Shown here piece by piece: positions 36,277 through 46,137 of a stretch of DNA of 64,000 nucleotides. Position 1 is the stretch's first letter; the number at the start of each line of letters is the position of its first letter. The translations under genes were made by a program, and so were the position numbers. The DNA lies in contig FAON01000016.1 of assembly GCA_001485605.1 (NCBI GenBank), positions 1 to 64,000 of the forward strand, in the 5' to 3' direction. The stretch is from Candidatus Kryptobacter tengchongensis. Its GTDB lineage: Bacteria > Bacteroidota > Ignavibacteria > Kryptoniales > Kryptoniaceae. Under the pieces are notes generated by a model. The model had not been told where the DNA came from, did no database searches, and saw nothing but the letters and a program-made list of their open reading frames with translations.

Positions 36277-37770
36277 ATGTCGGAAGTCTTCAAAAATTAC
36301 ATCAATGGTAAATGGGTTGATGCAAAATCTGGAAAGACATTTGAGAACAGAAATCCTGCTAATTGGGATGACTTAATTGGTGTGTTCCCGAAATCAGGAC
36401 CTGAGGATGTTGAGGAGGCTGTGAAAGCAGCAAGAAAGGCATATCAATCTTGGCGGCTTGTTCCGCCACCCAAAAGAGCTGATATAATTAAAAAAGCTGC
36501 TGATCTTCTTGTTCAAAGGAAAGAGGAAATTGCGCGTGAGATGACCCGAGAGATGGGCAAAATTTTGCTTGAAACGCGCGGTGATGTTCAAGAGGGAATT
36601 GATACGGGATACTACGCAGCTGGTGAAGGTAGAAGATTGTTCAGTTATACAACCACATCTGAATTGCCAAATAAATTTGCTATGGCTATTCGTCTTCCAG
36701 TTGGGGTTGCTGGAGTTATAACACCGTGGAACTTTCCTATGGCAATTCCAACTTGGAAAATTTTCCCTGCACTCGTTGCTGGAAACACTGTTGTATTTAA
36801 ACCTGCCTCTGATACCCCAAAAACAGCAACGACGCTTGTTCAAATTCTTGAAGAGGCTGGTATTCCCGAAGGTGTTGTCAATCTTGTCCATGGCGGTGGA
36901 ACTGATGTCGGAATGGCAATTGTAAAACATCCAGATGTTGATTTGATAAGTTTCACAGGTTCAACAGCGGTTGGAAAGATCATCTCAAAAGAATCTTCTG
37001 ATACGTTAAAGCGCGTTTCACTTGAGATGGGCGGAAAAAATGCTCAAATAGTTCTTGAAGATGCAAATCTTGAACTTGCGCTTGATGGCGTTCTTTGGGG
37101 TGCTTTTGGAACTGCGGGGCAAAGATGCACTGCAACAAGCAGGTTAATTTTACACGAGGCGATTTATGACCAGTTCATTGAAATGCTTGTTGAAAGAGTT
37201 AAAAAGCTAAAAGTTGGAAACGGGCTTGATGAATCAACAGAAATGGGTCCAGTTATAAATGAAGCCCAACTTAACAAAATTCACCAATATGTTGAGATTG
37301 GAAAACAGGAAGGCGCTAAGCTATTAATAGGTGGACATAGATTAACGGGTGGGGAATATGATAAAGGTTGGTTTTATGCACCGACGATTTTCGTTGATGT
37401 TCATCCGAAGATGAGAATCGCACAAGAAGAAATTTTTGGACCGGTGCTTTCTGTGATAAAAGTCAAATCGTTTGAAGAAGCAATTGAGGTTATAAATGAT
37501 AGCACCTATGGATTGTCCTCCTCAATTTATACGAGAGATGTGAATAAGGCGTTTAAGGCTATAAGAGATATTCAAGCTGGGATCACATATATCAATGCTC
37601 CAACAATTGGGGCTGAAACTCATCTTCCTTTCGGTGGTGTGAAGCAAACCGGCAATGGGCACCGTGAGGGTGGGTGGACGGTGTTTGACTTCTTTACCGA
37701 GATAAAGACAGTGTATGTTGACTACAGCGATAAATTGCAAAGAGCACAAATTGATACTTATAAAGAGTGA
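36277..37770 (+). CDS. NAD(P)-dependent aldehyde dehydrogenase
   Basis: The 497-residue enzyme oxidises an aldehyde to its acid. Active-site residues are C284 (AGQRCTATS) and E250 (LEMGGKN), with the cofactor region [11 protein letters not shown] and FTGSTAVGK. The ending [19 protein letters not shown] resembles semialdehyde dehydrogenases of the aminoadipate- or ketoglutaric-semialdehyde kind, so an amino-acid or sugar-acid semialdehyde is likely, but the substrate is not fixed. AAAAGGAGA is a strong ribosome site. A terminator follows at 37777, so the gene is probably its own unit. Confidence 0.93.
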   Translation: MSEVFKNYINGKWVDAKSGKTFENRNPANWDDLIGVFPKSGPEDVEEAVKAARKAYQSWRLVPPPKRADIIKKAADLLVQRKEEIAREMTREMGKILLETRGDVQEGIDTGYYAAGEGRRLFSYTTTSELPNKFAMAIRLPVGVAGVITPWNFPMAIPTWKIFPALVAGNTVVFKPASDTPKTATTLVQILEEAGIPEGVVNLVHGGGTDVGMAIVKHPDVDLISFTGSTAVGKIISKESSDTLKRVSLEMGGKNAQIVLEDANLELALDGVLWGAFGTAGQRCTATSRLILHEAIYDQFIEMLVERVKKLKVGNGLDESTEMGPVINEAQLNKIHQYVEIGKQEGAKLLIGGHRLTGGEYDKGWFYAPTIFVDVHPKMRIAQEEIFGPVLSVIKVKSFEEAIEVINDSTYGLSSSIYTRDVNKAFKAIRDIQAGITYINAPTIGAETHLPFGGVKQTGNGHREGGWTVFDFFTEIKTVYVDYSDKLQRAQIDTYKE

Positions 37771-37776
37771 AGAAAT

Positions 37777-37802
37777 CGGGGGGTTGAACTGCCCCCGTTT
37801 TT
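37777..37802 (+). terminator. Rho-independent terminator after aldehyde dehydrogenase
   Basis: CGGGGG and CCCCCG pair around a 9-nt loop and are followed by TTTTT. It begins 7 nt after the stop codon. Confidence 0.9.
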
Positions 37803-37942
37803 CTTGTTTATCTTGATAAATTACTTTTAATGTTTTATATTTGAACAAGAGGCGTGTAATCATGTCTTTTTTTCTTGAACTTTTCTGAGTTGGGCGGGAA
37901 AGGAGTTATTTAGTTTTTGCTTTATTAAATAATTTTTCAACT

Positions 37943-40900
37943 ATGACTGGAAAAGCGCTTGCAACTTTATTGGCATTTTTTCTTATCCTGATTACCGCAG
38001 GTTTGATTTATTTTAATGAACATGTGCTTATAAATAACTTTGAGAACTATGCCCGTAGCAAAGTTGATGTCCTTCTCTCAAATTTAAAACATGAAATAGA
38101 AGCACACCTTGTTAAGGGTGAGGTTGATAATCTTTTTAAATTTATCAGTAGTTACAAAAATTTTCCAGATGTGAAGTTAATAGCGATATTTGATAGCGCT
38201 GGCAATCTTATGTTTTATGTGGGGGATAGAAATGAAATTTCCCTGAATCTTTTACGCCAGCCAAATGTTTTAAGGTATAATCCTGATAAAAAACTTTATG
38301 AGATTTTTTCACCTGTTAAAGGTGAGAATGGGAATGTTGCAAATATCCTGCTTAAGGTAGAGGTCGTGCCATATAGAGAGCGTATAACAAAAACAAATCT
38401 GCTTATATTCAGTGTCATTGCTTTTATCATAATTTTGAGCTTCATTGGTATTGTGTCAAGTTTCAACCGTAGAATTATAAAGCCAGTTTCAAGGGTTTCA
38501 GGGCTTATGCAGGATATAGCGCGCGGGGTTTACAATGTTCAGCTTGAGGTTCCTCAATCATCTGAAATTCATGAGTTTGCCGAAAATTTCAATCAAATGG
38601 TTAAACTGCTTGATGAGAAAGAAAGACGCCTTGAAAAGCAAAAATCGCAATTTAAAATAATTTCTGAAATTTCACGGCTTGGGCTTGATATAAAATCCAC
38701 TGATGAATTTTTCAAAAAGGTTGTGGAGCTTATAAGAGATGAATTCAACTTCTTGAATGTTCTTTATTATGTTGTTGATTCATCAAAAAAATTAAGATTG
38801 GAGGCAATTTCAGGTTATCTTGAAAATTATATGGATGAAAATTACACCCTTGAAGTTGGTTATGGAATTCCCGGTTCCGCAGCTTTACTTGGCGATATGG
38901 TTGTTATAAACGATGTCTCAAAAAGTCCGCAGTTCATCCCACTTTATGAAGCCCCAATTCAATCTGAAATGGCTATACCTGTTAGAAAAAAAGGTAAAGT
39001 TGTTGGTGTTCTTGATATAAGTTCTGAAAAGGTAAACGCATTCACAGCTGAAGATGTTAGAGTTTTCAGAACTATATCCGAAACCATAACTGTAATACTT
39101 GAAAAGTTTGACTCAACGATGGAAAATATAAAATTGCTCTTCAAGCTTGAATCGGTTTATAAATTAACGCGTGATCTTGTCCTTGCAAAGGACATTGATA
39201 AAATTTTTGAAAACGCTGTCAAGATAATTTACTCTGTCCTTGGGAAAAAAGAAGTGGTAGTTGAAATTTATGAGAGAGTTGGGGATTTGCTCGTGATGAG
39301 AAGCATTTATGGCTCATTAAAAGAACCACTGCCATATGAATATGTTCAATCAATTAATGAGGGGATAATTGGTAGAGCGGTAAAAGAAAAAAACTCAGTT
39401 TATATTCCTGATCTCATCTTAGAACCTGAAACGAAGAAATTTTATAAAACCACATCTTCGGAAGTTGTAGTTCCGTTAATTGTAAACAATGAAGTTGTAG
39501 GCATTATAAACTGTGAATCCGAGGGGATAAATGCCTTTGATAATGTTGATATCCTTGTCCTCCAGACAATTGCAGATATGCTTTCAATAGCAATTCAAAA
39601 TGCAAATATGTATCAGAAGATCTATGAATCGGAAAGCAAGTACAAAACTATATTTGAGAATTCAAGCGAGGCAATTTTTAGAATTGATCAGGCGGGTAAA
39701 TTTATTGAGGTTAACCCTGCTTTTGTTAAAATTTTCGGTTTCGCGCTGGAAGATAAGATCAATCTTTATGATTTATTTGTCTCTGATGAGACTGCTTCAA
39801 AATTCAAAATGGAAATTTCAACCCACGGGTATATTTCTGGATTTGATGCGCAGTTGAAGAATAAGTTTGGTGATGTTTTGAGTGTTAAAATTTCTCTGAG
39901 AAGCTCGGGTGAGAATTATTACGATGGGGTTATAGTTGATTTGACTGAATATTTAAAGATGAAGGATAAGATTTATGAGGCAGATAAACTTCGTGGGCTT
40001 GCGCAAATAGCTGGGGGGATGGCGCATGAGTTTAACAACATATTTGCTGGAATCCTTGGCTCAGCTCAACTTATAAAGATGAAATTCCCCAAAGAGGATA
40101 AAACATATCATTGGGCTGATATAATTGAAAGAGCAACGGTTAGAGGTGCTGAACTTGTTAAAAAATTAATAGGATATGCAAGAGGTGGGAAATTTAGAGT
40201 TTCAAATTTGAATTTGAACGAACTTATAATTGAAACACTTCAAGGTTTCAGTCCAATTGAAAAAATTGCCATCAAAACCGAGTTTGAGCCTGCGATACCA
40301 GAGATTTCGGGTGACCGTGAACAGATAATTCAAGTTTTATATAACATAATTCAAAATGGAATTGAAGCTATGGAAAACGGTGGGAGTTTGATTATAAAAA
40401 CAGATTATGGATGGTTTGATGAAAAAAGTGTAAGTGACCCCGAATTTGTCGCTGGGGAATATGTTCATGTTTCAATAGAAGATACAGGAACTGGGATGAC
40501 TGAAGAGATTAAAAGCAAAATTTTTGAACCATTTTTTACAACCAAAAGGGCAATGGGGAAAAGTGGGCTTGGGTTGTCAATGGCTTACGGTGTTATTAAA
40601 AGCCATGGTGGATATATAACTGTATCAAGCACCCCGGGAAAGGGTTCAAAGTTTGATATATTTCTACCGGCTTTGAATAGTAAAACTATTGATAAGGAAA
40701 TCCCAAAAACAGAAATGGCAAAATCAAGGTTAAAGATCCTGATAGTTGACGATGAAAAATTTATTAGAATGAGCCTTGCTGAGTTTCTCAACGAACTTGG
40801 GCATGAGGTACTTCAAGCAGGAGACGGGATTGAAGCGATGAAGATTTACAGGGAAAAGAAAGATGAAATTGACCTTGTCATACTTGATGTTACAATGCCA

Positions 40901-41104
40901 TTTATGGACGGATTTGAAGTTTTCAAAGAGATTAAGGAGTTGAATAAAGACGTGAAAGTTATACTTACATCGGGATTTTCTTCGGAGAGGAAAATTATGG
41001 ATTTAATCTCCGTTGAGAAAAATTTAAGGTATGTTCAAAAACCATACCGTGTTGAAGAAATTGAAAAAGCTATAAATAGTTTGTTTAGAGAAGGTCAAGT
41101 ATAA
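37943..41104 (+). CDS. Hybrid sensor kinase with two GAF domains, PAS and receiver
   Basis: This 1053-residue protein has two membrane helices (about 6-26 and 150-170) around a ~120-residue external sensor. It continues with HAMP (about 172-225), GAF (about 245-390), GAF (about 410-555), PAS (about 565-680), HisKA with H695 (GGMAHEFNN), an ATPase domain (QNGIEAMENGG, GKSGLGLSMAYG) and a receiver with D982 (VILDVTMPFMDG). The receiver would pass phosphate onward through an unseen phosphotransfer protein or response regulator. Signals could enter from outside and, through GAF or PAS, from inside. Its end overlaps the convergent ppx/gppA end by 20 bp. No partner gene is adjacent. Confidence 0.93.
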   Translation: MTGKALATLLAFFLILITAGLIYFNEHVLINNFENYARSKVDVLLSNLKHEIEAHLVKGEVDNLFKFISSYKNFPDVKLIAIFDSAGNLMFYVGDRNEISLNLLRQPNVLRYNPDKKLYEIFSPVKGENGNVANILLKVEVVPYRERITKTNLLIFSVIAFIIILSFIGIVSSFNRRIIKPVSRVSGLMQDIARGVYNVQLEVPQSSEIHEFAENFNQMVKLLDEKERRLEKQKSQFKIISEISRLGLDIKSTDEFFKKVVELIRDEFNFLNVLYYVVDSSKKLRLEAISGYLENYMDENYTLEVGYGIPGSAALLGDMVVINDVSKSPQFIPLYEAPIQSEMAIPVRKKGKVVGVLDISSEKVNAFTAEDVRVFRTISETITVILEKFDSTMENIKLLFKLESVYKLTRDLVLAKDIDKIFENAVKIIYSVLGKKEVVVEIYERVGDLLVMRSIYGSLKEPLPYEYVQSINEGIIGRAVKEKNSVYIPDLILEPETKKFYKTTSSEVVVPLIVNNEVVGIINCESEGINAFDNVDILVLQTIADMLSIAIQNANMYQKIYESESKYKTIFENSSEAIFRIDQAGKFIEVNPAFVKIFGFALEDKINLYDLFVSDETASKFKMEISTHGYISGFDAQLKNKFGDVLSVKISLRSSGENYYDGVIVDLTEYLKMKDKIYEADKLRGLAQIAGGMAHEFNNIFAGILGSAQLIKMKFPKEDKTYHWADIIERATVRGAELVKKLIGYARGGKFRVSNLNLNELIIETLQGFSPIEKIAIKTEFEPAIPEISGDREQIIQVLYNIIQNGIEAMENGGSLIIKTDYGWFDEKSVSDPEFVAGEYVHVSIEDTGTGMTEEIKSKIFEPFFTTKRAMGKSGLGLSMAYGVIKSHGGYITVSSTPGKGSKFDIFLPALNSKTIDKEIPKTEMAKSRLKILIVDDEKFIRMSLAEFLNELGHEVLQAGDGIEAMKIYREKKDEIDLVILDVTMPFMDGFEVFKEIKELNKDVKVILTSGFSSERKIMDLISVEKNLRYVQKPYRVEEIEKAINSLFREGQV

Positions 41105-42035
41105 CGCCGTATCTTACTCCTCTATCGCTTGCGATAATTCTGCTAAATTTAAACTTTTTCATAAATTCTCGCAGAATTAAAACTCCGGCGAAAATGACAT
41201 CTTCCCTCCCTTTTGAAATTTGTGGGATTTTTTTGATTTCATCAATGCTAAATTTTTTAAATGTTTTATAGGCTTTTTCAATAGTTTCAAAAGCCATTTC
41301 GTGCATGTTAACTTTTTCTCCATTGTATGTTTCAAGTTTTAAATCATAGGCTGCAAGCGTTGTGATCGTTGCAGCGACGCCAATGAGAGTTGAGTTTTCA
41401 AAGTCAAAATCGCTTTCAATTTTTTTAAATTCTGTGTTTATGAAATTTTTTGCGTTGTTTATTTCCTTCTCAAGGGGTGGTGAATGTTCAAGAAATTTTT
41501 CGGTTATACGCACAGCCCCGATGTTAAGAGATTTAAATTGTTTTATCTCAAATCCATAACCGTTTATTATTTCCGTGCTACCTCCTCCGATATCAATGAC
41601 GGTTATTTTTGAGTTTAAAATTTTTTCATCAAGTCCGCTTACTGCTCCAAGATATGTCAATCTTGCTTCTTCTTCACCAGATATGACTTTAATTTTAATT
41701 CCTGTCTTTTTAACTATGAATTCAATGAGTTCATCTTTATTTTTTGCATCTCTTAAGGCACTTGTTCCGATGGCAATTATTTTATCAACATTAAATTTTT
41801 CAGCGATCGTTTTAAATTCAGATATTGCATTCAAAACTTTTCCGAAGGCTTCTTTTTGTATTAAGCCACTTGCATCAACATTTTTACCTAATCGTGCTAT
41901 GAACTGGGCATTGTATAGGGGGATTATTTTATTATTTTTGATTTCGGCAATTAAAAGAAGAATTGTATTTGTTCCGATATCAATTGATGCAATTTTTGTG
42001 GGTTTATTTTCTCGCAACAGTTGCATACCATTCAT
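41085..42035 (-). CDS. Ppx/GppA exopolyphosphatase/guanosine pentaphosphatase family
   Basis: This ASKHA-fold phosphatase has ASIDIGTNTILLLIAE, AIGTSALRDAKN and VIDIGGGSTEI in 316 residues. The family hydrolyses polyphosphate or pppGpp; the short single-lobe-pair form without a C-terminal HD domain is common. The start codon lies inside the end of prmA (32-nt overlap), so it depends on coupling. An alternative ATG at 42026 gives nearly the same protein. The substrate is not decided by sequence. Confidence 0.9.
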   Translation of the reverse strand: MNGMQLLRENKPTKIASIDIGTNTILLLIAEIKNNKIIPLYNAQFIARLGKNVDASGLIQKEAFGKVLNAISEFKTIAEKFNVDKIIAIGTSALRDAKNKDELIEFIVKKTGIKIKVISGEEEARLTYLGAVSGLDEKILNSKITVIDIGGGSTEIINGYGFEIKQFKSLNIGAVRITEKFLEHSPPLEKEINNAKNFINTEFKKIESDFDFENSTLIGVAATITTLAAYDLKLETYNGEKVNMHEMAFETIEKAYKTFKKFSIDEIKKIPQISKGREDVIFAGVLILREFMKKFKFSRIIASDRGVRYGVILDLL

Positions 42036-42843
42036 TTTCTTTCAGGACATCAATTATTTCAAAATTGTGCATTTGAAGATATTCCTCAATTATTCCATGT
42101 TCAAAGTCAAGGTAACCTGATATGATTAGAAGTCCGTTGTCTTTAAGTTTATTGTAAAACTTTTCCATCATGTTGATGATTGCATTTTTATTTATGTTTG
42201 CAAGGATGAAATCAAAGTCAGTTTCATTCACATCATCAATTGAGCCAAGCATCACTTTAAATTTTTCTTTAACATTGTTAATTTCTGCGTTTTCAATGGC
42301 ATTTTTATAAGCCCAGTGGTCGTTATCAACCCCAATGGCTATTTTAGCACCAAGTTTAATTGCAGCTATTGCAAGTATTCCGGAACCAGTGCCAACATCA
42401 AGAACTTTGCAGTTTGGCTTAATATATTTTTCAATTGCTTTTAACATAAGTCGTGTGGTTTCGTGATGTCCTGTTCCGAAAGCCATTTTAGGGTCAATTT
42501 GAATGATTATTTTCGCGGGGTTATGATATTCTTTCCAGGTTGGTTTTATCACGAATTTTTCGCCGACCTCAATTGGTTCAATGCTTTGTTCCCATATCTT
42601 GTTCCAGTCTTCGTCGGGGATTTCTTTAATTGATATTTCTAAAGTGGGGTTTCCTTTTTGCAAATTTTGAATCAGGTTCAGAATTTCATTTACTTTTTCT
42701 TCTTCTTTGAAATAACATTTGAGCATATTTTCATCTTCCCAACATCCAGCAGTTCCAAGTTCGCCAGCAAGGTAAATTATTTCGTCTTTTACATTTTCAG
42801 GGGCATTTGATATAGATATTTCAATCCAAAAACGCTGTTTCAT
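42004..42843 (-). CDS. prmA: Ribosomal protein L11 methyltransferase
   Basis: PrmA trimethylates ribosomal protein L11 using SAM. The 279-residue protein has the N-terminal L11-recognition domain and a Rossmann fold with VLDVGTGSGILAIAA, the GVDNDHWA acid and LANINKNAI (family form NPP/NIxx). It is first in a minus-strand pair with ppx/gppA. A 122-bp gap divides it from the divergent nfeD gene and must hold both promoters. Confidence 0.92.
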   Translation of the reverse strand: MKQRFWIEISISNAPENVKDEIIYLAGELGTAGCWEDENMLKCYFKEEEKVNEILNLIQNLQKGNPTLEISIKEIPDEDWNKIWEQSIEPIEVGEKFVIKPTWKEYHNPAKIIIQIDPKMAFGTGHHETTRLMLKAIEKYIKPNCKVLDVGTGSGILAIAAIKLGAKIAIGVDNDHWAYKNAIENAEINNVKEKFKVMLGSIDDVNETDFDFILANINKNAIINMMEKFYNKLKDNGLLIISGYLDFEHGIIEEYLQMHNFEIIDVLKENEWYATVARK

Positions 42844-42965
42844 TTTTTCAAGAGAAAAATTTCGTTTAAGAGTTTCATCTGGCGATTAAAGTAGTTATTT
42901 TCTTGCAACAAAGCAAGTTTTTTCGTAAAATTGAAGATGGAAGGCAAATAAAATAAATTCCTCCG

Positions 42966-44258
42966 ATGAGAAATTTAATTTTATTTTTGTTTTTAGGGTT
43001 GGCTCAAGTGTTTGCTGATAATTTTGTTTATGTGATAAAGGTTGAGGGGACGATAAACCCTGCAACTGCTGATTATATTTCCAATTCAATAAGGAAAGCA
43101 ACTGAGGAAGGGGCTGAGTGTCTTATTATAGAGCTTGATACTCCTGGGGGACTTCTTGAATCAACAAGAACGATTGTAAAGGCGATTCTCGGGGCTGAAA
43201 TACCTGTTGTTGTTTTCGTATATCCATCGGGTGCTCGTGCTGGTTCTGCGGGTGTTTTTATAACTCTTTCAGCTCACATTGCTGTAATGGCTCCTGGGAC
43301 AAACATTGGGGCTGCTCATCCGGTTGGGCTTGGTGGCATGGGAGATACTTCAAAGGTGATGGAACAAAAAGTTACAAATGATGCAGCAGCTTTTGTGAGG
43401 ACAATTGCTGAAAAAAGGAATAGGAATGTGAAATGGGCTGAGAGGGCTGTGCGTGAAAGTATTTCCTCAACTGAGACGGAGGCGCTAAAGGATAGCGTAA
43501 TTGATTTGATTGCGAAGGATTTGAAGGATTTACTTGAAAAAATTGACGGACGCACTGTGAAGGTTGATTCAAGGGATAAGGTATTAAAAACAAAAGATGC
43601 GAGGATAAAATTTGTTGAAATGAACTGGCGTGAACGCCTCCTTGCGTTGATAAGTGATCCGAACATTGCTTATATTTTGCTTTTGCTTGGGATATATGGG
43701 ATTTTATTTGAACTTTATAATCCGGGTTCAATTTTCCCGGGTGTAATTGGGGCGATTTGCCTTATCCTTGCGTTTTATTCATTGCAGGCGTTGCCTATAA
43801 ATTACGCAGGGCTTGCGTTGATAATACTTGGTATAATTTTGTTGTTACTTGAGATTAAAATCGTAAGCCATGGGCTTTTGACCATCGGTGGGGCAATTTC
43901 TCTTTTGCTTGGTTCTATAATGTTAATAAATTCACCATTTGAACTTATGCAAATATCATTAACCGTGATAATAACGGCTGTTGCTTTGACGGTTTTATTT
44001 TTTCTCTTCGCAATAGGAATGGCTTTGAAAGCCCAGACGAGAAAACCATCCACGGGGAAGGAAGCGTTAGTGGGCGAGGTTGGAATTGCGCTTACCCAGT
44101 TCAAACCAACTAAAGATGGATGGGCAACCGGTCAAGTCAGAGTTCACGGCGAAATATGGAGGGCGATAAGTCAGGATAAAATTAACCCAAATGAGGAAAT
44201 AGTTGTCAAGGGCGTTGAGGGATTAACATTGAAAGTAGAAAAGGTAGATAAAAAGTGA
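42966..44258 (+). CDS. NfeD-family membrane serine protease (ClpP-like)
   Basis: This long NfeD protein has a signal peptide, a ClpP/crotonase-like Ser-Lys protease domain and several C-terminal helices, then an OB-like soluble tail. The predicted nucleophile is S94 ([10 protein letters not shown]) with K135 (VMEQKVTND); their spacing of 41 equals that of S97 and K138 in the archaeal PH1510 protease. It lies 34 nt before a stomatin gene, the usual partner and cleavage target in the PH1510-PH1511 pair. Its 430-residue length fits the NfeD1b type. It probably works in membrane quality control. Confidence 0.93.
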   Translation: MRNLILFLFLGLAQVFADNFVYVIKVEGTINPATADYISNSIRKATEEGAECLIIELDTPGGLLESTRTIVKAILGAEIPVVVFVYPSGARAGSAGVFITLSAHIAVMAPGTNIGAAHPVGLGGMGDTSKVMEQKVTNDAAAFVRTIAEKRNRNVKWAERAVRESISSTETEALKDSVIDLIAKDLKDLLEKIDGRTVKVDSRDKVLKTKDARIKFVEMNWRERLLALISDPNIAYILLLLGIYGILFELYNPGSIFPGVIGAICLILAFYSLQALPINYAGLALIILGIILLLLEIKIVSHGLLTIGGAISLLLGSIMLINSPFELMQISLTVIITAVALTVLFFLFAIGMALKAQTRKPSTGKEALVGEVGIALTQFKPTKDGWATGQVRVHGEIWRAISQDKINPNEEIVVKGVEGLTLKVEKVDKK

Positions 44259-44292
44259 GAAATTAAAAAATCAAAAAATCCGGAGGCAGGCC

Positions 44293-45051
44293 ATGACAAT
44301 ATCACTTTTAACAGTAGTTATAGTTTTCTTAATAATCATACTTTCAAGTGCTATAAGAGTTCTCCGTGAATATGAGAGAGGTGTTGTTTTCAGACTTGGT
44401 AGATTGATAGGGGCGAAGGGTCCAGGACTTATATTTTTGATTCCGATAGTTGATAGGATGGTAAAGGTGAGTTTGAGAACTGTTGTCCTTGATGTCCCAC
44501 CTCAAGATGTTATAACAAGGGATAATGTTTCAATAAAAGTTAATGCTGTAGTTTATTTCAGGGTTGTTGATCCAGAGAAAGCGATAGTTGAAGTTGAAGA
44601 CTACCTTTATGCGACATCTCAGCTTTCTCAGACGACTTTGAGAAGTGTCCTTGGTCAGAGTGAACTTGATGAAATTCTTTCAGAGAGAGAAAAAATAAAT
44701 CAAAACCTTCAGCAAATAATTGATGCTCATACTGATCCTTGGGGCATCAAGGTTTCAATGGTTGAGATAAAACATGTTGATCTTCCTGAGGAAATGAAGA
44801 GAGCAATGGCAAGGCAAGCAGAAGCAGAGAGGGAAAGGAGAGCAAAGGTAATTCACGCTGAGGGTGAATATCAAGCAGCTCAACGCCTTGCCGAAGCAGC
44901 TCAAATCATAGGACAATATCCAACGGCAATCCAACTCAGATTTTTACAAACATTAACCGAAGTAGCTTCTGAAAAGAACTCAACAACAATTTTTCCGATC
45001 CCGATTGAGCTTATAAGACCATTTATTGAAACTGGTGATAAAAAGAAATAG
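44293..45051 (+). CDS. Stomatin/prohibitin-type SPFH membrane protein (slipin)
   Basis: The 252-residue protein has one N-terminal helix (about 5-25), the SPFH domain (about 25-190: [26 protein letters not shown]) and a C-terminal helix rich in Ala/Glu ([18 protein letters not shown]) that forms oligomers. It follows the NfeD protease, the standard operon arrangement. The two probably form a membrane microdomain complex that controls protease activity. CGGAGGCAGG precedes the ATG. The product is close in size to E. coli QmcA and archaeal stomatin. Confidence 0.93.
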   Translation: MTISLLTVVIVFLIIILSSAIRVLREYERGVVFRLGRLIGAKGPGLIFLIPIVDRMVKVSLRTVVLDVPPQDVITRDNVSIKVNAVVYFRVVDPEKAIVEVEDYLYATSQLSQTTLRSVLGQSELDEILSEREKINQNLQQIIDAHTDPWGIKVSMVEIKHVDLPEEMKRAMARQAEAERERRAKVIHAEGEYQAAQRLAEAAQIIGQYPTAIQLRFLQTLTEVASEKNSTTIFPIPIELIRPFIETGDKKK

Positions 45052-45062
45052 GGAGGATTTAT

Positions 45063-45977
45063 TTGAAGCTTCTTGTTGTGGGCTCTGTAGCACTTGACAC
45101 AATTGAAACGCCGTTTGACAAAGTAGTAGATGCGCCTGGAGGTTCAGCTCTTTACATTTCAATTTCGGCAAGTTATTTTACTAAATCAATCGGGCTTGTT
45201 GGAATTATCGGTGATGATTTCCCAAGTGATGTAATTGATGATTTGAAGGGAAGGGGTGTGAATCTGAAAGGATTGAAAATTATAAATGGTGGTAAAACAT
45301 TTAGATGGGCTGGGAAATATCATTATGATATGAACACAAGGGAAACCATCTATACTCATTTGAACGTATTTGCTGATTTTAAGCCTGTCATACCCGATGA
45401 GTTTAAGTCAAGTGAGTATGTATGTCTTGGTAATATTGATCCGACCCTTCAGATGAGTGTTCTTGATCAGGTTGATAACCCAAAGCTTGTAATTGCTGAT
45501 ACAATGAATTTTTGGATTGAGAGAAAATACGATGAGTTGCTTGAGACATTGAAGCGAGTAAATGTTTTAATTGTTAATGATGCTGAAGCCAGACAAATTG
45601 CAAGGGAGCCGAATCTAATAAAGGCTGGCAAAAAAATTTTGAAACTTGGTCCCGATGTTGTGATAATTAAAAAGGGTGAGCATGGGGCAGTTTTGATGAT
45701 TGATAGCGTGATTTTTTCTGCTCCTGCTTATCCGATAGAGTCAATCCAAGATCCAACAGGCGCTGGGGATACATTTGCGGGTGGTTTTGCTGGCTGGATT
45801 GCAAAAACAGATGATATTTCGGAGAAAAATTTGAGAAAAGCAGTAATTTATGGAAGCGCAATCGCTTCTTTTTGTGTTGAGGGCTTCGGGATAAATAGAA
45901 TTAGGAATTTGTCATGGAAGGAGATTCAGGAGAGATTTGAGGCTTTTCGGGAAATAACAAAGTTTGAAGTGGATTAG
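45063..45977 (+). CDS. PfkB-family carbohydrate kinase
   Basis: The 304-residue enzyme has the PfkB signature DPTGAGDTFAGGF near the C-terminus, with the catalytic Asp in GAGD, and an N-terminal GSVALDTIETP region. The substrate (ribose, adenosine, fructose-type or other) is not evident. It uses a TTG start, supported by GGGAGG eight bases upstream and by the conserved first residues; no better in-frame ATG exists. It lies 11 nt after the stomatin gene, so it may share a transcript, although no functional link is clear. Confidence 0.9.
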   Translation: MKLLVVGSVALDTIETPFDKVVDAPGGSALYISISASYFTKSIGLVGIIGDDFPSDVIDDLKGRGVNLKGLKIINGGKTFRWAGKYHYDMNTRETIYTHLNVFADFKPVIPDEFKSSEYVCLGNIDPTLQMSVLDQVDNPKLVIADTMNFWIERKYDELLETLKRVNVLIVNDAEARQIAREPNLIKAGKKILKLGPDVVIIKKGEHGAVLMIDSVIFSAPAYPIESIQDPTGAGDTFAGGFAGWIAKTDDISEKNLRKAVIYGSAIASFCVEGFGINRIRNLSWKEIQERFEAFREITKFEVD

Positions 45978-46137
45978 ATGAAAAGGAGAAAGAATTTCCT
46001 CCAATTAAAATGTTAATTAGCCATCTCTTTTTCAGCCGATGTTCTCTTGGTTTCATATCCAGTTAAGATGTTTGAGGTAAATTTTTCCTTCATTTTTATT
46101 AAATTTAACTGCACTTTGTATAACAAAATTGAAAGTG

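Noticed and set aside
36277-37770. Operon link between purB and the aldehyde dehydrogenase
   Set aside because: A 306-bp gap with a decayed gene separates them and the dehydrogenase has its own strong ribosome site and terminator.
42902-42923. Terminator-like hairpin CTTGC-AACAAA-GCAAG followed by T-run in the prmA-nfeD gap
   Set aside because: Only a 5-bp AT-containing stem, placed between divergent genes where a terminator has little purpose; could be an attenuator but support is thin.
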